A stretch of DNA of 64,000 nt. Origin: Cerina litoralis. Its GTDB lineage: Bacteria > Bacteroidota > Bacteroidia > Flavobacteriales > Flavobacteriaceae. The notes beneath the pieces were generated by a model that was not told the DNA's origin, ran no database searches, and worked only from the letters and a program-made list of their open reading frames with translations. A program made the position numbers and the translations under genes. The stretch lies in assembly GCA_022008415.1 (NCBI GenBank), contig JAIRBC010000004.1, positions 62,001-126,000 of the forward strand, read 5' to 3'. Below, in pieces: positions 17,284 through 25,931 of the stretch. Position 1 is the stretch's first letter. Each line of letters opens with the position of its first letter.

Positions 17284-19095
17284 ATGCAGATTCAGGATAC
17301 CTTATTGACCCATATAAAAACGGCCGTTGCTGCTCTGTATGGTGTCGAATTGGATACGGTGGAATTCCAACCGACCCGAAAGGATTTTGAGGGAGACATA
17401 ACCGTAGTTGTTTTTCCGATGTTACGCATTATCAAGGGCAACCCGGCACAAATTGGAGAACAAATTGGTCAATATCTGATGGGAAGCGTTGAAAATATCG
17501 TCGGGTTTAATGTGGTTAAGGGATTTTTAAACCTGGTTGTCAGTGATACCTATTATCTAGATTTTTTCAGGTTGATATTGGGCGAAAAGGCTTTTGGCAC
17601 CGTTCCCGAACATTCCCGGGATGCGATTTTGGTAGAATATTCTTCTCCCAATACCAATAAGCCTTTGCATTTGGGTCATATCCGAAATAATTTATTGGGA
17701 TATTCCGTGGCAGAAATACTAAAAGCTTCCGGCAAAAAAGTCTATAAGACCCAAATCATCAACGATCGGGGAATCCATATATGTAAGAGCATGCTGGCCT
17801 GGCAAAAATTTGGTCATGGGGAAACTCCCCAAAGCACTGGACTAAAAGGGGATAAATTGGTGGGCAATTATTACGTTGCTTTTGATAAGGCCTATAAATC
17901 CGAGGTGGCAGAGTTGGTGGCCAAAGGAACCGATCAAAAGGTTGCCGAAAAGAAGGCTCCGCTACTATTGGAGGCCCAGGAAATGCTATTAAAATGGGAG
18001 GCTGGCGACCCGGAAGTGGTCGGCCTATGGAAAACAATGAACGATTGGGTATACGCTGGTTTTGAGGAGACCTATAAAAATTTAGGGGTCAATTTTGATC
18101 AACTCTATTATGAGAGCAATACCTACCTTTTAGGCAAGGACGTCGTAGCGGATGGCCTGGAAAAAGGAGTGTTTTATAAAAGGGAAGATGGCAGTGTGTG
18201 GATTGATCTGACCGAAGAAGGTTTGGATGAAAAGATAGTTTTAAGGGCCGATGGAACCGCGGTATACATGACGCAGGATATCGGCACTGCTATTCAGCGG
18301 GCCAAGGATTTCCCGGATATAGGGGGCATGGTCTATACCGTAGGTAATGAACAGGACTATCATTTTAAAGTACTTTTCCTTATCTTAAAAAAGCTGGGCT
18401 ATTCGTGGGCGGAACATCTGTATCATTTGAGCTACGGGATGGTGGATCTGCCCAGCGGGAAAATGAAGAGTCGGGAAGGTACCGTAGTCGATGCGGACGA
18501 CCTGATGAAGGACATGACGGCCACCGCCGAGGCAATCTCGAAGGAATTGGGCAAATTGGAAGATTATTCCGAAGCGGAAAAGCAGGAATTGTACCATATA
18601 ATCGGTCTTGGAGCCTTGAAATACTATATTTTAAAGGTAGACCCCAAAAAACGGATTTTGTTCGATCCGCAGGAATCGGTAGATTTTCAAGGGAACACGG
18701 GGCCTTTTATTCAATATACCTACGCCAGGATACAATCCATTCTTAGAAAAGCTGAGTTTAACGATGTTGCCACCGTCACTCTGGGCACACGCCAGAACGG
18801 AAAAGTAGGGCAGACAATCGAAGGGCTTCATGCCAAAGAAAAAGAACTCATCAAACAGATCCAGTTGTTTCCGGAAACAGTACAATTGGCGGCGGAAAAT
18901 TTTAGCCCGGCCCTTATAGCCAATTATACCTATGACCTAGTAAAGGAGTTCAATTCCTTTTACCAAAACGTTTCCATTCTCGGCGAGGCCGATACATCTA
19001 AAAGATGGCTTAGGGTGCGGCTTTCACAGAAGGTAGGTGAAATAATCCGATCTGCATTTAAAATGTTGGGTATCGGGGTTCCAGAAAGAATGTAG
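17284..19095 (+). CDS. argS: Arginyl-tRNA synthetase
   Basis: ArgRS charges tRNA-Arg. The 603-residue class I enzyme has an N-terminal additional domain, the HIGH motif as HLGH (residues 129-132, inside NTNKPLHLGHIRNN), a KMSKS-region replaced by GKMKSREGT as usual for ArgRS, and the C-terminal DALR anticodon-binding domain ending IGVPERM. The start at 17284 fits the promoter box at 17257-17264 and the family N-terminus. It is convergent with a HAD gene 55 bases away. Confidence 0.97.
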   Translation: MQIQDTLLTHIKTAVAALYGVELDTVEFQPTRKDFEGDITVVVFPMLRIIKGNPAQIGEQIGQYLMGSVENIVGFNVVKGFLNLVVSDTYYLDFFRLILGEKAFGTVPEHSRDAILVEYSSPNTNKPLHLGHIRNNLLGYSVAEILKASGKKVYKTQIINDRGIHICKSMLAWQKFGHGETPQSTGLKGDKLVGNYYVAFDKAYKSEVAELVAKGTDQKVAEKKAPLLLEAQEMLLKWEAGDPEVVGLWKTMNDWVYAGFEETYKNLGVNFDQLYYESNTYLLGKDVVADGLEKGVFYKREDGSVWIDLTEEGLDEKIVLRADGTAVYMTQDIGTAIQRAKDFPDIGGMVYTVGNEQDYHFKVLFLILKKLGYSWAEHLYHLSYGMVDLPSGKMKSREGTVVDADDLMKDMTATAEAISKELGKLEDYSEAEKQELYHIIGLGALKYYILKVDPKKRILFDPQESVDFQGNTGPFIQYTYARIQSILRKAEFNDVATVTLGTRQNGKVGQTIEGLHAKEKELIKQIQLFPETVQLAAENFSPALIANYTYDLVKEFNSFYQNVSILGEADTSKRWLRVRLSQKVGEIIRSAFKMLGIGVPERM

Positions 19096-19100
19096 TTGCC

Positions 19101-19155
19101 TTTAGACCTCAATGGCCTGTGCCTTTTTTGTCGACTAAAACCTTAAGGGTCTAAA
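19101..19155. terminator. Possible shared terminator between argS and the HAD gene
   Basis: TTTAGACC (19101-19108) and GGTCTAAA (19148-19155) are perfect complements across the convergent gap. The loop is about 39 bases and the T-run (CCTTTTTTG) lies inside the loop rather than after the stem, so termination is uncertain. The right arm overlaps the HAD stop codon. Confidence 0.3.
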
Positions 19156-19828
19156 TTAAATTCTCTTTTACAAGAAATTCTACCGCGTCCTTAAGATTTA
19201 AAAATACGTTATCCGCATGTGCAAGATTTTGATGCAGGTCCGCATCGTTATGAATGGCATAGCATGTGAGTCCGGCCGCTTTGGCCGCTTTGGTGCCATT
19301 GGCGGTATCCTCGAAAACCAAATATTCCGCTTTGGCAAAGCCCAAAAATTCGGCTGCTTTTAGATATCCTTCTGGATCGGGTTTGCTCTTTGCCACATCG
19401 TCATAGGTAATCGTTGTCTTAAAGTATTTTTCAATTCCCTTTTCTTTTAGAATGGGGTCTACCTGAGGCCTAATACTACCCGTTACGAGTGCCATAGGGA
19501 AGCCTTTTTTATGAAAATACTGCAATGTCTCCATAGCAAAAGGCATAAATTCGACATCATGGATCTTCATCATATCGCTATATATTAACTTTGCCTTATC
19601 TACCATTGTTTCGGCCGAAACACCCAAACTATGTCGAACGGTTACCAATTCCGCATGTTCCAGGGCGGGAATACCGGCTGCTTCCCTTAAGAAGGTTTCA
19701 TAGTCTGTGGTTAAGCCATATTGGGACAAAACTTGTTTCCAGCATTGAAAATGAATTTTTTCCGAATCCACCAGGGTACCGTCAAAATCGAATAGGATAG
19801 CTTTAATTCTAATTTTCTTTTTGGGCAT
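19151..19828 (-). CDS. HAD-superfamily sugar-phosphate phosphatase/mutase-like
   Basis: HAD enzymes use a phospho-aspartate. The 225-residue protein has motif I FDFDGTLVDSE (nucleophile Asp14), a helical cap (residues ~25-90), motif II in MALVTGS, motif III Lys in SKPDPEGY and motif IV in VFEDTANGTKAAKAAG. This is the beta-phosphoglucomutase-like subclass. Whether it acts as phosphatase or phosphomutase cannot be told. A TATCTTAG box at 19844-19851 (minus strand) is one base off the -7 consensus and would give a 9-base leader. Confidence 0.85.
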   Translation of the reverse strand: MPKKKIRIKAILFDFDGTLVDSEKIHFQCWKQVLSQYGLTTDYETFLREAAGIPALEHAELVTVRHSLGVSAETMVDKAKLIYSDMMKIHDVEFMPFAMETLQYFHKKGFPMALVTGSIRPQVDPILKEKGIEKYFKTTITYDDVAKSKPDPEGYLKAAEFLGFAKAEYLVFEDTANGTKAAKAAGLTCYAIHNDADLHQNLAHADNVFLNLKDAVEFLVKENLI

Positions 19829-19874
19829 AAGTTGGGTTTTTCGCTAAGATATCGATATGTTTTAGAATACATCC

Positions 19875-22430
19875 TCAAAAGCTTATTCTAAAACTTATAT
19901 TGGGTGTAATGCCGAGCGATACGCGTTCTATTGTCTCTATCTCGTTCTGTTCGTTCAAGCGAAAATAGGTGTTCAGAATATTTTTATTGTCCAGGATGTT
20001 CAATACAGAAACACCGGTAGACGCCTTTATCGAGTGTCCCATGTTAAAATGATAGATACACGAGGCATCCGCCCTAAGATAGTCAGGGATCCTGCTACTA
20101 TTGGGTTCCGCATAATTAATTTTATTGGGAAAGACCGTAGTGTTTATCGGATCGCTCTCCAATGGTTCCGTATAGGGTTTGCCCGAATGGTAGTTGGCAC
20201 CCAGACCGAAATGAAAATCCCTGAAAGTGTAAGTGCCTGCAATCGTCACGGTGTGCCGTATATCTAGATTATTGGGGAATTCATGCGGTACTAGGTCATC
20301 AAAATAATAATTGTTGCGGTTAAAGGAATAGCTCAACCAGGCACTGTAGGTTGGTGTCTTCTTATTGATAAGAAACTCCACTCCCCAAATGTGGTAAGCA
20401 CCAATTTCTCCGTTAAATTGATCTTTATTTTGAAATCCTTGGGTCGCGGTACTAATACCGTCTACCATTTTGTAAAATCCTTCTGCTCCAATATACAGGC
20501 TTCTTTTTTCGTAGTTGAGACCTAATGATGCCTGTTTACTTTTTGTAATTGGCAAACGATCGTTGTCCGATAGAATCCATCGCCTTTTTTCAATGCCCAA
20601 GAAATTTTGTTCCAAATCAATTATCTGGTTTGTCGTCTGGCTCTTAAATTCTCCCATGAACTCTACTTTTATACTTTTGACAAAGGCATAGCCAAAATTT
20701 ATTCTGGGCTCTATAAAAAAGGCATCGAACGTATGGAAGGTCTTTAGGTTTTTAATATAATTCAACCTTATTCCGCCCCTTGCGAACCATTTTTTGTCCA
20801 TTGAGGTATAGGTCATCTCCGAGAATAGGGAGTGGGTCCTATTTACGCCTTTAATATTGCTCTTGAAATCGGGTTGTGTGACTTGGGTAAGGTTCGTAAT
20901 TCCGACCTCGTTCAATTGATAACCGTTAAGCCAGTTCAAGGTATTCCCCAAGGTGAAATTGGAATTCAATTTAAGTGCTTTTTCCAATACTTGGTTGCTT
21001 TGGTATAACTGCTGTGATTCCGAGGCAATGGTTTGGGCCTCCAAATCGTATTGGGTATAATAGAGATTTAAGAAGGTGCGGAACCTTGGGGTCCAAGCGC
21101 TTTCCAAACTTCCGCCAAAGGATAGATTGTTTTGCTTTAAAATTCTTTGATCGTTGTTATCGCCGCTCTTTTCGCTATAATTCAAGTGATTGTTAATATG
21201 AATAAAGCTAAGTCGCAGTTTCTGGTTTGCATTGATATCATAGAGCAACTTTCCAGAAACGTCGTAAAAATAAAAATCATCGTTCCTGACTATATCGCTA
21301 TCGTCCTTCCCGCTGTCGTAGTCCTGCACATCACTGTCCTGAAAGGCCTTTTCGTAAAACCTATCGTAGATCGGGGTATCGAGAAAATCGGTGAAGGAGC
21401 GTCTTCCAGAAAATTGGAGCGATACCTTATCGGAAAGGGGAATATGGCCATAAAGATCGCCGTACAAGAGATTAATTCCCGCGCCGCCTTCAAAGGTCTG
21501 GCGTACTTCGTTATCGGATTCTATCTTAATTACGCTACTTACCCCATCCCCAAATTCTACACTTGTACCGTTTTTTATAACGCTTACATTTTTGGTCAGG
21601 TTGGGGTCGAACGCGGAAATCATACCAAAAAAATGTCCCGATTGATACATTTTGATGCCGTCCCATAAAATCAGGTTTTGATCGTTGGTACCCCCTCTGA
21701 CATTTATTTCGGATACGGTCTCGTCCACGCTTTTAATCCCCGGCAGGGCCTGTATGGCCTGAAGGACATCGGGCTCCGTTTGGCCGGGCAATATCCCAAA
21801 TTTATCGGTTTCTAGCCGAATACTGCCGTCTTGTTCCTTGCTGATTCCGGTGGTAAGGAACCGATAGACGACCACTTCATTCAATTCTTGATATTTGGGG
21901 GACATTAAAATAAGGGTGCACGGATTATTGTTTTGCAGTTCTTTCGCCAAAATATACTGGGTTTTAAAACCGATATGTTTGATGGCGATCCGTGCGTTCC
22001 TCGCCACATCGTTTATTCGGAAATGGCCGTCCCCGTCAGTAACCAAATGAATATTAGATCCCAAAACTTCTATGGTCGCTCCGATCAGGGTGTTTTTTTC
22101 AAAATTATCAAGGACCTTGGCGCATAGGTCAACGGTATCACTTTGGGTAATGGTATAATATCGATCGTTGAGCTTGGAGAACTTTAGGTTGGTCTGGGAA
22201 TGGAGATTTTGTAGAATGCCTGTCAACGATTCGTCTGTTGGAACACTTACCTGTAGGGACTGTAAATCGGCATCGATGTACGAGAATTTAATATGGTATT
22301 CCAGTTCCAGTTTCTCTAAATAGTTTGGGAGTGAAATTTTTTGAACGGAAATTTCCTGCGCCTTGCCTCTAAAAATCATTAAAGTGGTTAGGAAACAAAA
22401 AACTATAATGTAATTATGGCTCTTCGGCAT
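19875..22430 (-). CDS. TonB-dependent outer-membrane receptor with STN signalling domain
   Basis: The 851-residue protein has a signal peptide (YIIVFCFLTTLMIFRGKAQ), then an STN domain (about 30-105, NYLEKLELEYHIKFSYID), a carboxypeptidase-regulatory-like domain (about 110-170), the plug (about 215-330, with INVRGGTNDQNLILWDGIKM) and a long beta-barrel ending in aromatic FRISF, the outer-membrane C-terminal signal. STN receptors signal to FecR-type anti-sigma factors, and fecR and an ECF sigma gene lie directly upstream; the fecR 3' end overlaps this start by 17 bases. The transported ligand is not evident; no SusD-like gene is adjacent. Confidence 0.88.
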   Translation of the reverse strand: MPKSHNYIIVFCFLTTLMIFRGKAQEISVQKISLPNYLEKLELEYHIKFSYIDADLQSLQVSVPTDESLTGILQNLHSQTNLKFSKLNDRYYTITQSDTVDLCAKVLDNFEKNTLIGATIEVLGSNIHLVTDGDGHFRINDVARNARIAIKHIGFKTQYILAKELQNNNPCTLILMSPKYQELNEVVVYRFLTTGISKEQDGSIRLETDKFGILPGQTEPDVLQAIQALPGIKSVDETVSEINVRGGTNDQNLILWDGIKMYQSGHFFGMISAFDPNLTKNVSVIKNGTSVEFGDGVSSVIKIESDNEVRQTFEGGAGINLLYGDLYGHIPLSDKVSLQFSGRRSFTDFLDTPIYDRFYEKAFQDSDVQDYDSGKDDSDIVRNDDFYFYDVSGKLLYDINANQKLRLSFIHINNHLNYSEKSGDNNDQRILKQNNLSFGGSLESAWTPRFRTFLNLYYTQYDLEAQTIASESQQLYQSNQVLEKALKLNSNFTLGNTLNWLNGYQLNEVGITNLTQVTQPDFKSNIKGVNRTHSLFSEMTYTSMDKKWFARGGIRLNYIKNLKTFHTFDAFFIEPRINFGYAFVKSIKVEFMGEFKSQTTNQIIDLEQNFLGIEKRRWILSDNDRLPITKSKQASLGLNYEKRSLYIGAEGFYKMVDGISTATQGFQNKDQFNGEIGAYHIWGVEFLINKKTPTYSAWLSYSFNRNNYYFDDLVPHEFPNNLDIRHTVTIAGTYTFRDFHFGLGANYHSGKPYTEPLESDPINTTVFPNKINYAEPNSSRIPDYLRADASCIYHFNMGHSIKASTGVSVLNILDNKNILNTYFRLNEQNEIETIERVSLGITPNISFRISF

Positions 22431-23325
22431 AGAACAACACCTTATTTCCTTTTAATTTAAATTTCATACCGGTAGGAACGCTTATACTTTGCAACGCCAA
22501 TTCCTTATCGGTATTGCTAAAGGACCCGGTAAATAATTGACTTAGGTCCAGATTTTTGGTGCTTACCTCTATGTTGAATATCCTTTGAAACTCATCCAAG
22601 ACAAATTTCAAGGGGATGCTCTTAAAGTTACTTTCCCCTGTAAGCCATGAAGGCTTATTTCTACGAATAGTTTCAAAGGTCCGCAATTGACCATCGACGA
22701 CCATCAACGCCTGTCCTGCGGGGAGTTTTTTTTCATTCTGGCCAAACTGCACACTGACCAATCCTTCGTAACAGCTCACTTCAAAAAAACCTTTTCTGTT
22801 CTCCACATTAAATTGGGTGCCAAGTACGGTAACCGTTCCGCCATCCGTTGTTACCGTAAAACGTTCGCCTTTTGACACTTTAAAAAAGGCTTCCCCTTTA
22901 AGCGTTATATTTCTTTTATGGTTCCAACTTTTTTCGCTGTAGGTAACTTGGGAATCGGCATTCAGTAACACTTTAGAGGCATCGGGAAGTATAATATTGG
23001 CACGTTCGGCGAACTGTGTGGTCACGGTTTCGTCCAAGGTATTTGTATAGTAGAAAAAGCTCGCGCCAAAAATGAGCGCAATGGCTGCCGCGATCCTCAA
23101 ATATCTTTTTAATGGGTTAAGGGCTATTACCTTGCCTTTCTTCTGTTGTCTTTTATTATCCAATCTTTTTTGAGCATTGGCCATGTCAAAATCGGGTCCT
23201 GCCAAAGAATCGGAAGCTTCCACTATTTTTCTATAGGTCTCGTATTCCTTAGACTTCTTAAAAATGGCCAACTCGTCCTCGGTGAGTTCGTTGTTGAGCC
23301 ACTTTGCCAAATAGTTTTCTTGCAT
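22414..23325 (-). CDS. FecR-family anti-sigma factor
   Basis: FecR proteins span the inner membrane and link an outer-membrane receptor to an ECF sigma factor. I take the ATG at 23325 (MQENYLAKWLNNELTEDE), because the family starts this way; an ATG 33 bases upstream would only add MGCFKNVKTSV. The 303-residue protein has a cytoplasmic N-terminus (to ~75), one transmembrane helix (YLRIAAAIALIFGASFFYY), the FecR periplasmic domain (LPDASKVLLNADSQVTY) and a C-terminal secretin/STN-like part (PLKFVLDEFQRIFNIEVS). It sits between the sigma gene and the receptor gene in the usual order. Confidence 0.9.
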   Translation of the reverse strand: MQENYLAKWLNNELTEDELAIFKKSKEYETYRKIVEASDSLAGPDFDMANAQKRLDNKRQQKKGKVIALNPLKRYLRIAAAIALIFGASFFYYTNTLDETVTTQFAERANIILPDASKVLLNADSQVTYSEKSWNHKRNITLKGEAFFKVSKGERFTVTTDGGTVTVLGTQFNVENRKGFFEVSCYEGLVSVQFGQNEKKLPAGQALMVVDGQLRTFETIRRNKPSWLTGESNFKSIPLKFVLDEFQRIFNIEVSTKNLDLSQLFTGSFSNTDKELALQSISVPTGMKFKLKGNKVLFYAEEP

Positions 23326-23437
23326 GACACTAGTCTTTACATTTTTAAAACAACCCAATGAGTAATTACCCTACTTTTTTTGATCAAGCTTTAACAATTT
23401 TTATTACTTTTTGCCCAATGGGCAAGGGTTGGGGCTA

Positions 23438-23950
23438 TTAAATACCATCGATTTGTTCTCTTAAGCTTTTTAATGCCAGGTGAATTCTTTTTTCTATTGC
23501 TTTTACGCTTACCCCTTCCAGTTCGGCGATTTCAACATATTTCTTTCCATCTATGCGGTTGAGCAAAAATGTAGTCCGTTGATTTTCTGGCAAATTCTGG
23601 AGCGCTTTTTCCAGTTTGTCTTTAAATTCCCGTTGTTCCATGACAAACTCGGGGGTTTCATATTCCAAGTTCAAGGCTTCTTGCCTGTGTTTTAAACGTA
23701 CCTTTTCTGCCTTTATCACGTTGAGGTAAAGGTTGTTGGAAACGGTATAAACATATGATTTTGCTTTATCCGGACTTACCTTGGAGCAGTTTTCCCAAAG
23801 TTTAATAAAAGCTTCCTGCACCACATCGTAGGCTTTTTCCTCGTTCCCAAACTTATAATATATATAATTGAAAATCGTTTTGGAATGGGTATCAAAGAGA
23901 GCGGCATACACTTCCTCTTCGCACACATGATTTTTGTCGCCTATTTTCAA
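23438..23950 (-). CDS. ECF sigma factor (FecI-like, sigma-70 family)
   Basis: This sigma factor should direct RNA polymerase to genes controlled with FecR and the receptor. Region 2 holds FNYIYYKFGNEEKAYDVVQE then AFIKLWEN; region 4 is LPENQRTTFLLNRIDGKKYV followed by the helix-turn-helix EIAELEGVSVKAIEKRI. The frame is open further upstream but has no ATG. TTG codons at 23968 and 23950 and GTG at 23926 are the options. I choose 23950 because a TATCTTTG box at 23966-23973 overlaps the first TTG and would start transcription near 23959. Length is then 170 residues, normal for the family. Confidence 0.88.
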   Translation of the reverse strand: MKIGDKNHVCEEEVYAALFDTHSKTIFNYIYYKFGNEEKAYDVVQEAFIKLWENCSKVSPDKAKSYVYTVSNNLYLNVIKAEKVRLKHRQEALNLEYETPEFVMEQREFKDKLEKALQNLPENQRTTFLLNRIDGKKYVEIAELEGVSVKAIEKRIHLALKSLREQIDGI

Positions 23951-23965
23951 CGCTTGTATTTTGAC

Positions 23966-23973
23966 CAAAGATA
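23966..23973 (-). promoter_or_regulatory. Putative -7 box of the ECF sigma gene
   Basis: Minus-strand TATCTTTG fully matches TAnnTTTG. It overlaps the most upstream TTG start candidate and so argues for initiation further in. No good -33 TTG was found at the right distance. Confidence 0.4.
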
Positions 23974-24057
23974 TTTGAAAAAAAATTAAAATTTGAGGTA
24001 GGGTATTTTCAAGGTTGGTTGTTTTAGGAATGTATGAACGAATAAAACCAAATCGTT

Positions 24058-25788
24058 ATGAACAAATTATTTTTCTATTCATTTTATATGGGTCTTATTT
24101 TGGCGGTATTTAGTCTCGGCTCCTGTCAAAAAGAACACGAGGAATTGTCGGGAGAGAACCCCAAGGCCATAAAGGCGAGTTCCAGTACGGGACAATTGAT
24201 CCAAAAGGCCTCTGCCAAAAATGGTTCTTATGATGATGTCGTGGATGGTGCCAGTTGTTTTGCCATAAACTTTCCCTACGTAGTCCATGTGAATGGGCAA
24301 GCGATAAGTATTAATTCTATGGAAGAGTTGGACCAGATAGAGGAAATGTTTGATGATATGGAAGATGATGTCCTGGATCTTGTCTTTCCGGTTACTATAA
24401 CCCTATCGGACTATAGTGAGATTACTATCGGTAATGAGGACGAATTCGAGGATATGGTAGAAGATTGTTTGGAAGGCGGGGACGACGACGACATAGAATG
24501 TGTAGATTTTATCTATCCGCTCACGGTCTATTCCTTTGACATTAACCTACAACAAACTGGTAAGATCGTAGTGGGGAACGATATGGAGTTAAGACGTTAT
24601 TTCAGTAGTTTGGACGACGATGATCTCCTTAGTTTCGATTTTCCAATTTCTCTAAAATTGTACGATGACAGTGAGGTCAGCGTCAACAATAATGAGGAAT
24701 TGGCTGCCGTAATCGAGGATGCCAAAGATATGTGCGATGACGACGACGATGATTTTACCCAGGAACGTTTGGAAGAATATCTGGTGGAATGCCCTTGGTT
24801 GATACGCGAAGTTGAGCGCGATGACGTAAACAGGACCGACCAGTACTTCGAATACCTAATGAACTTTAAGGTAGATGGTACCGTAACGGTCAAGGATCGG
24901 GAAGGAAATGTCCTGAACGGTGGTTGGAGTACTCGGGTAAGCGATCATGGAGTGCTGTTAAAATTGAAATTTGATGTTCTTGTGGACTTTTCTTTGGAAT
25001 GGTTTGTTTACGAACTAGGCGAAGGCAAGATTAAATTGTTTGCCGAAGGAGGAAACAGAATCATTATGACAAGAGGTTGCGATATTATAAATGACGACCC
25101 CCATACCCTTAGGGATATTTTAAGGGAATGTAGCTGGATTATCAAGAAAGTTAAGGTCGATGGTGACGAGATTAGAAGATTGTTGGGTTACGAATTCAAA
25201 TTTATGTCCCAGGGTGTGGTAAGCTTGGGCAATGGCGATGTCGCTTCAGAAGGCACTTGGGAAATTAAAGTTAACGCTCAGGGTCGTTTAGTAATGGCCA
25301 TTATTTTGGGACAGGAACCCGGGGTTAGTTTCGAGTGGCCGTTGGCCGATCTTCGCGATGATCGTTTGAAGTTTGAGATTCCCGGAACGGATTATGAATT
25401 GATCTTACAAAGAGACTGTAATGGAAACGAAGATGGGGATGTTCAAGAAATAAGAAACTTTATGATGGTAGGTGAATGGATGGTCGCCAAGTATTCGGCA
25501 AGCGATATGGACGAAACAGCCAATTATGCTGCCTATACCTTCGCCTTTCAAGCCGAGAATATGCTTAACGTAAGGATTGGGGAGACTGGACCGACCTTGC
25601 TAGGTAGCTGGAGGGTGCTCAGAAACTCGGATAGTAAATTGAAAGTATATCTCAATGTGGAAGACAAAGATCCATTGGGAGCACTTACCGATGATTGGGA
25701 ATTTGTATCTATCACCACCGACCGTCTAGAGCTTAGGGACAATAGGGACGATAGCAGTGGTGACCTATTGGTTTTTGAGAAAAACTAA
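24058..25788 (+). CDS. Acidic repeat lipoprotein with three lipocalin-like C-terminal units
   Basis: A 576-residue lipoprotein: hydrophobic leader and lipobox LGSC (Cys23). Residues ~67-227 hold four related short units, each FP- or YP- led, two strands, then an acidic helix (FPVTITLSDYSEITIGNEDE; FPISLKLYDDSEVSVNNNEE), separated by runs of four to six Asp. Residues 239-341, 353-454 and 465-576 are three homologous ~105-residue units (CPWLIREV, CSWIIKKV, GEWMVAKY starts), each of lipocalin-like beta pattern. It is divergent from the sigma/FecR/TonB genes and ends in a terminator, so it may be a target of that sigma factor. Function unknown; Asp runs suggest Ca2+ or metal binding. Confidence 0.8.
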   Translation: MNKLFFYSFYMGLILAVFSLGSCQKEHEELSGENPKAIKASSSTGQLIQKASAKNGSYDDVVDGASCFAINFPYVVHVNGQAISINSMEELDQIEEMFDDMEDDVLDLVFPVTITLSDYSEITIGNEDEFEDMVEDCLEGGDDDDIECVDFIYPLTVYSFDINLQQTGKIVVGNDMELRRYFSSLDDDDLLSFDFPISLKLYDDSEVSVNNNEELAAVIEDAKDMCDDDDDDFTQERLEEYLVECPWLIREVERDDVNRTDQYFEYLMNFKVDGTVTVKDREGNVLNGGWSTRVSDHGVLLKLKFDVLVDFSLEWFVYELGEGKIKLFAEGGNRIIMTRGCDIINDDPHTLRDILRECSWIIKKVKVDGDEIRRLLGYEFKFMSQGVVSLGNGDVASEGTWEIKVNAQGRLVMAIILGQEPGVSFEWPLADLRDDRLKFEIPGTDYELILQRDCNGNEDGDVQEIRNFMMVGEWMVAKYSASDMDETANYAAYTFAFQAENMLNVRIGETGPTLLGSWRVLRNSDSKLKVYLNVEDKDPLGALTDDWEFVSITTDRLELRDNRDDSSGDLLVFEKN

Positions 25789-25811
25789 AGTATTTGCCCC
25801 GAGTTTTTAGG

Positions 25812-25846
25812 AAAAGGACAGTCTTGTTAACAGGCTGTCCTTTTTT
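25812..25846 (+). terminator. Intrinsic terminator after the acidic lipoprotein gene
   Basis: AAAAGGACAG (25812-25821) pairs perfectly with CTGTCCTTTT (25835-25844) across a 13-base loop, followed by further T residues. It begins 23 bases after the stop codon. Confidence 0.9.
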
Positions 25847-25897
25847 GTTGTCGTTTAAATTTTCTGTCGCAAACTTCCCACTCCCCGTACTTATTCT

Positions 25898-25905
25898 TAA
25901 ATTTG
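25898..25905 (+). promoter_or_regulatory. Putative ffh -7 box
   Basis: TAAATTTG matches TAnnTTTG exactly and would give a leader of about 20 bases to the ATG at 25932. No clear -33 TTG is seen. Confidence 0.4.
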
Positions 25906-25931
25906 TGCTTTTCTAATGATTTAGTAAGACT

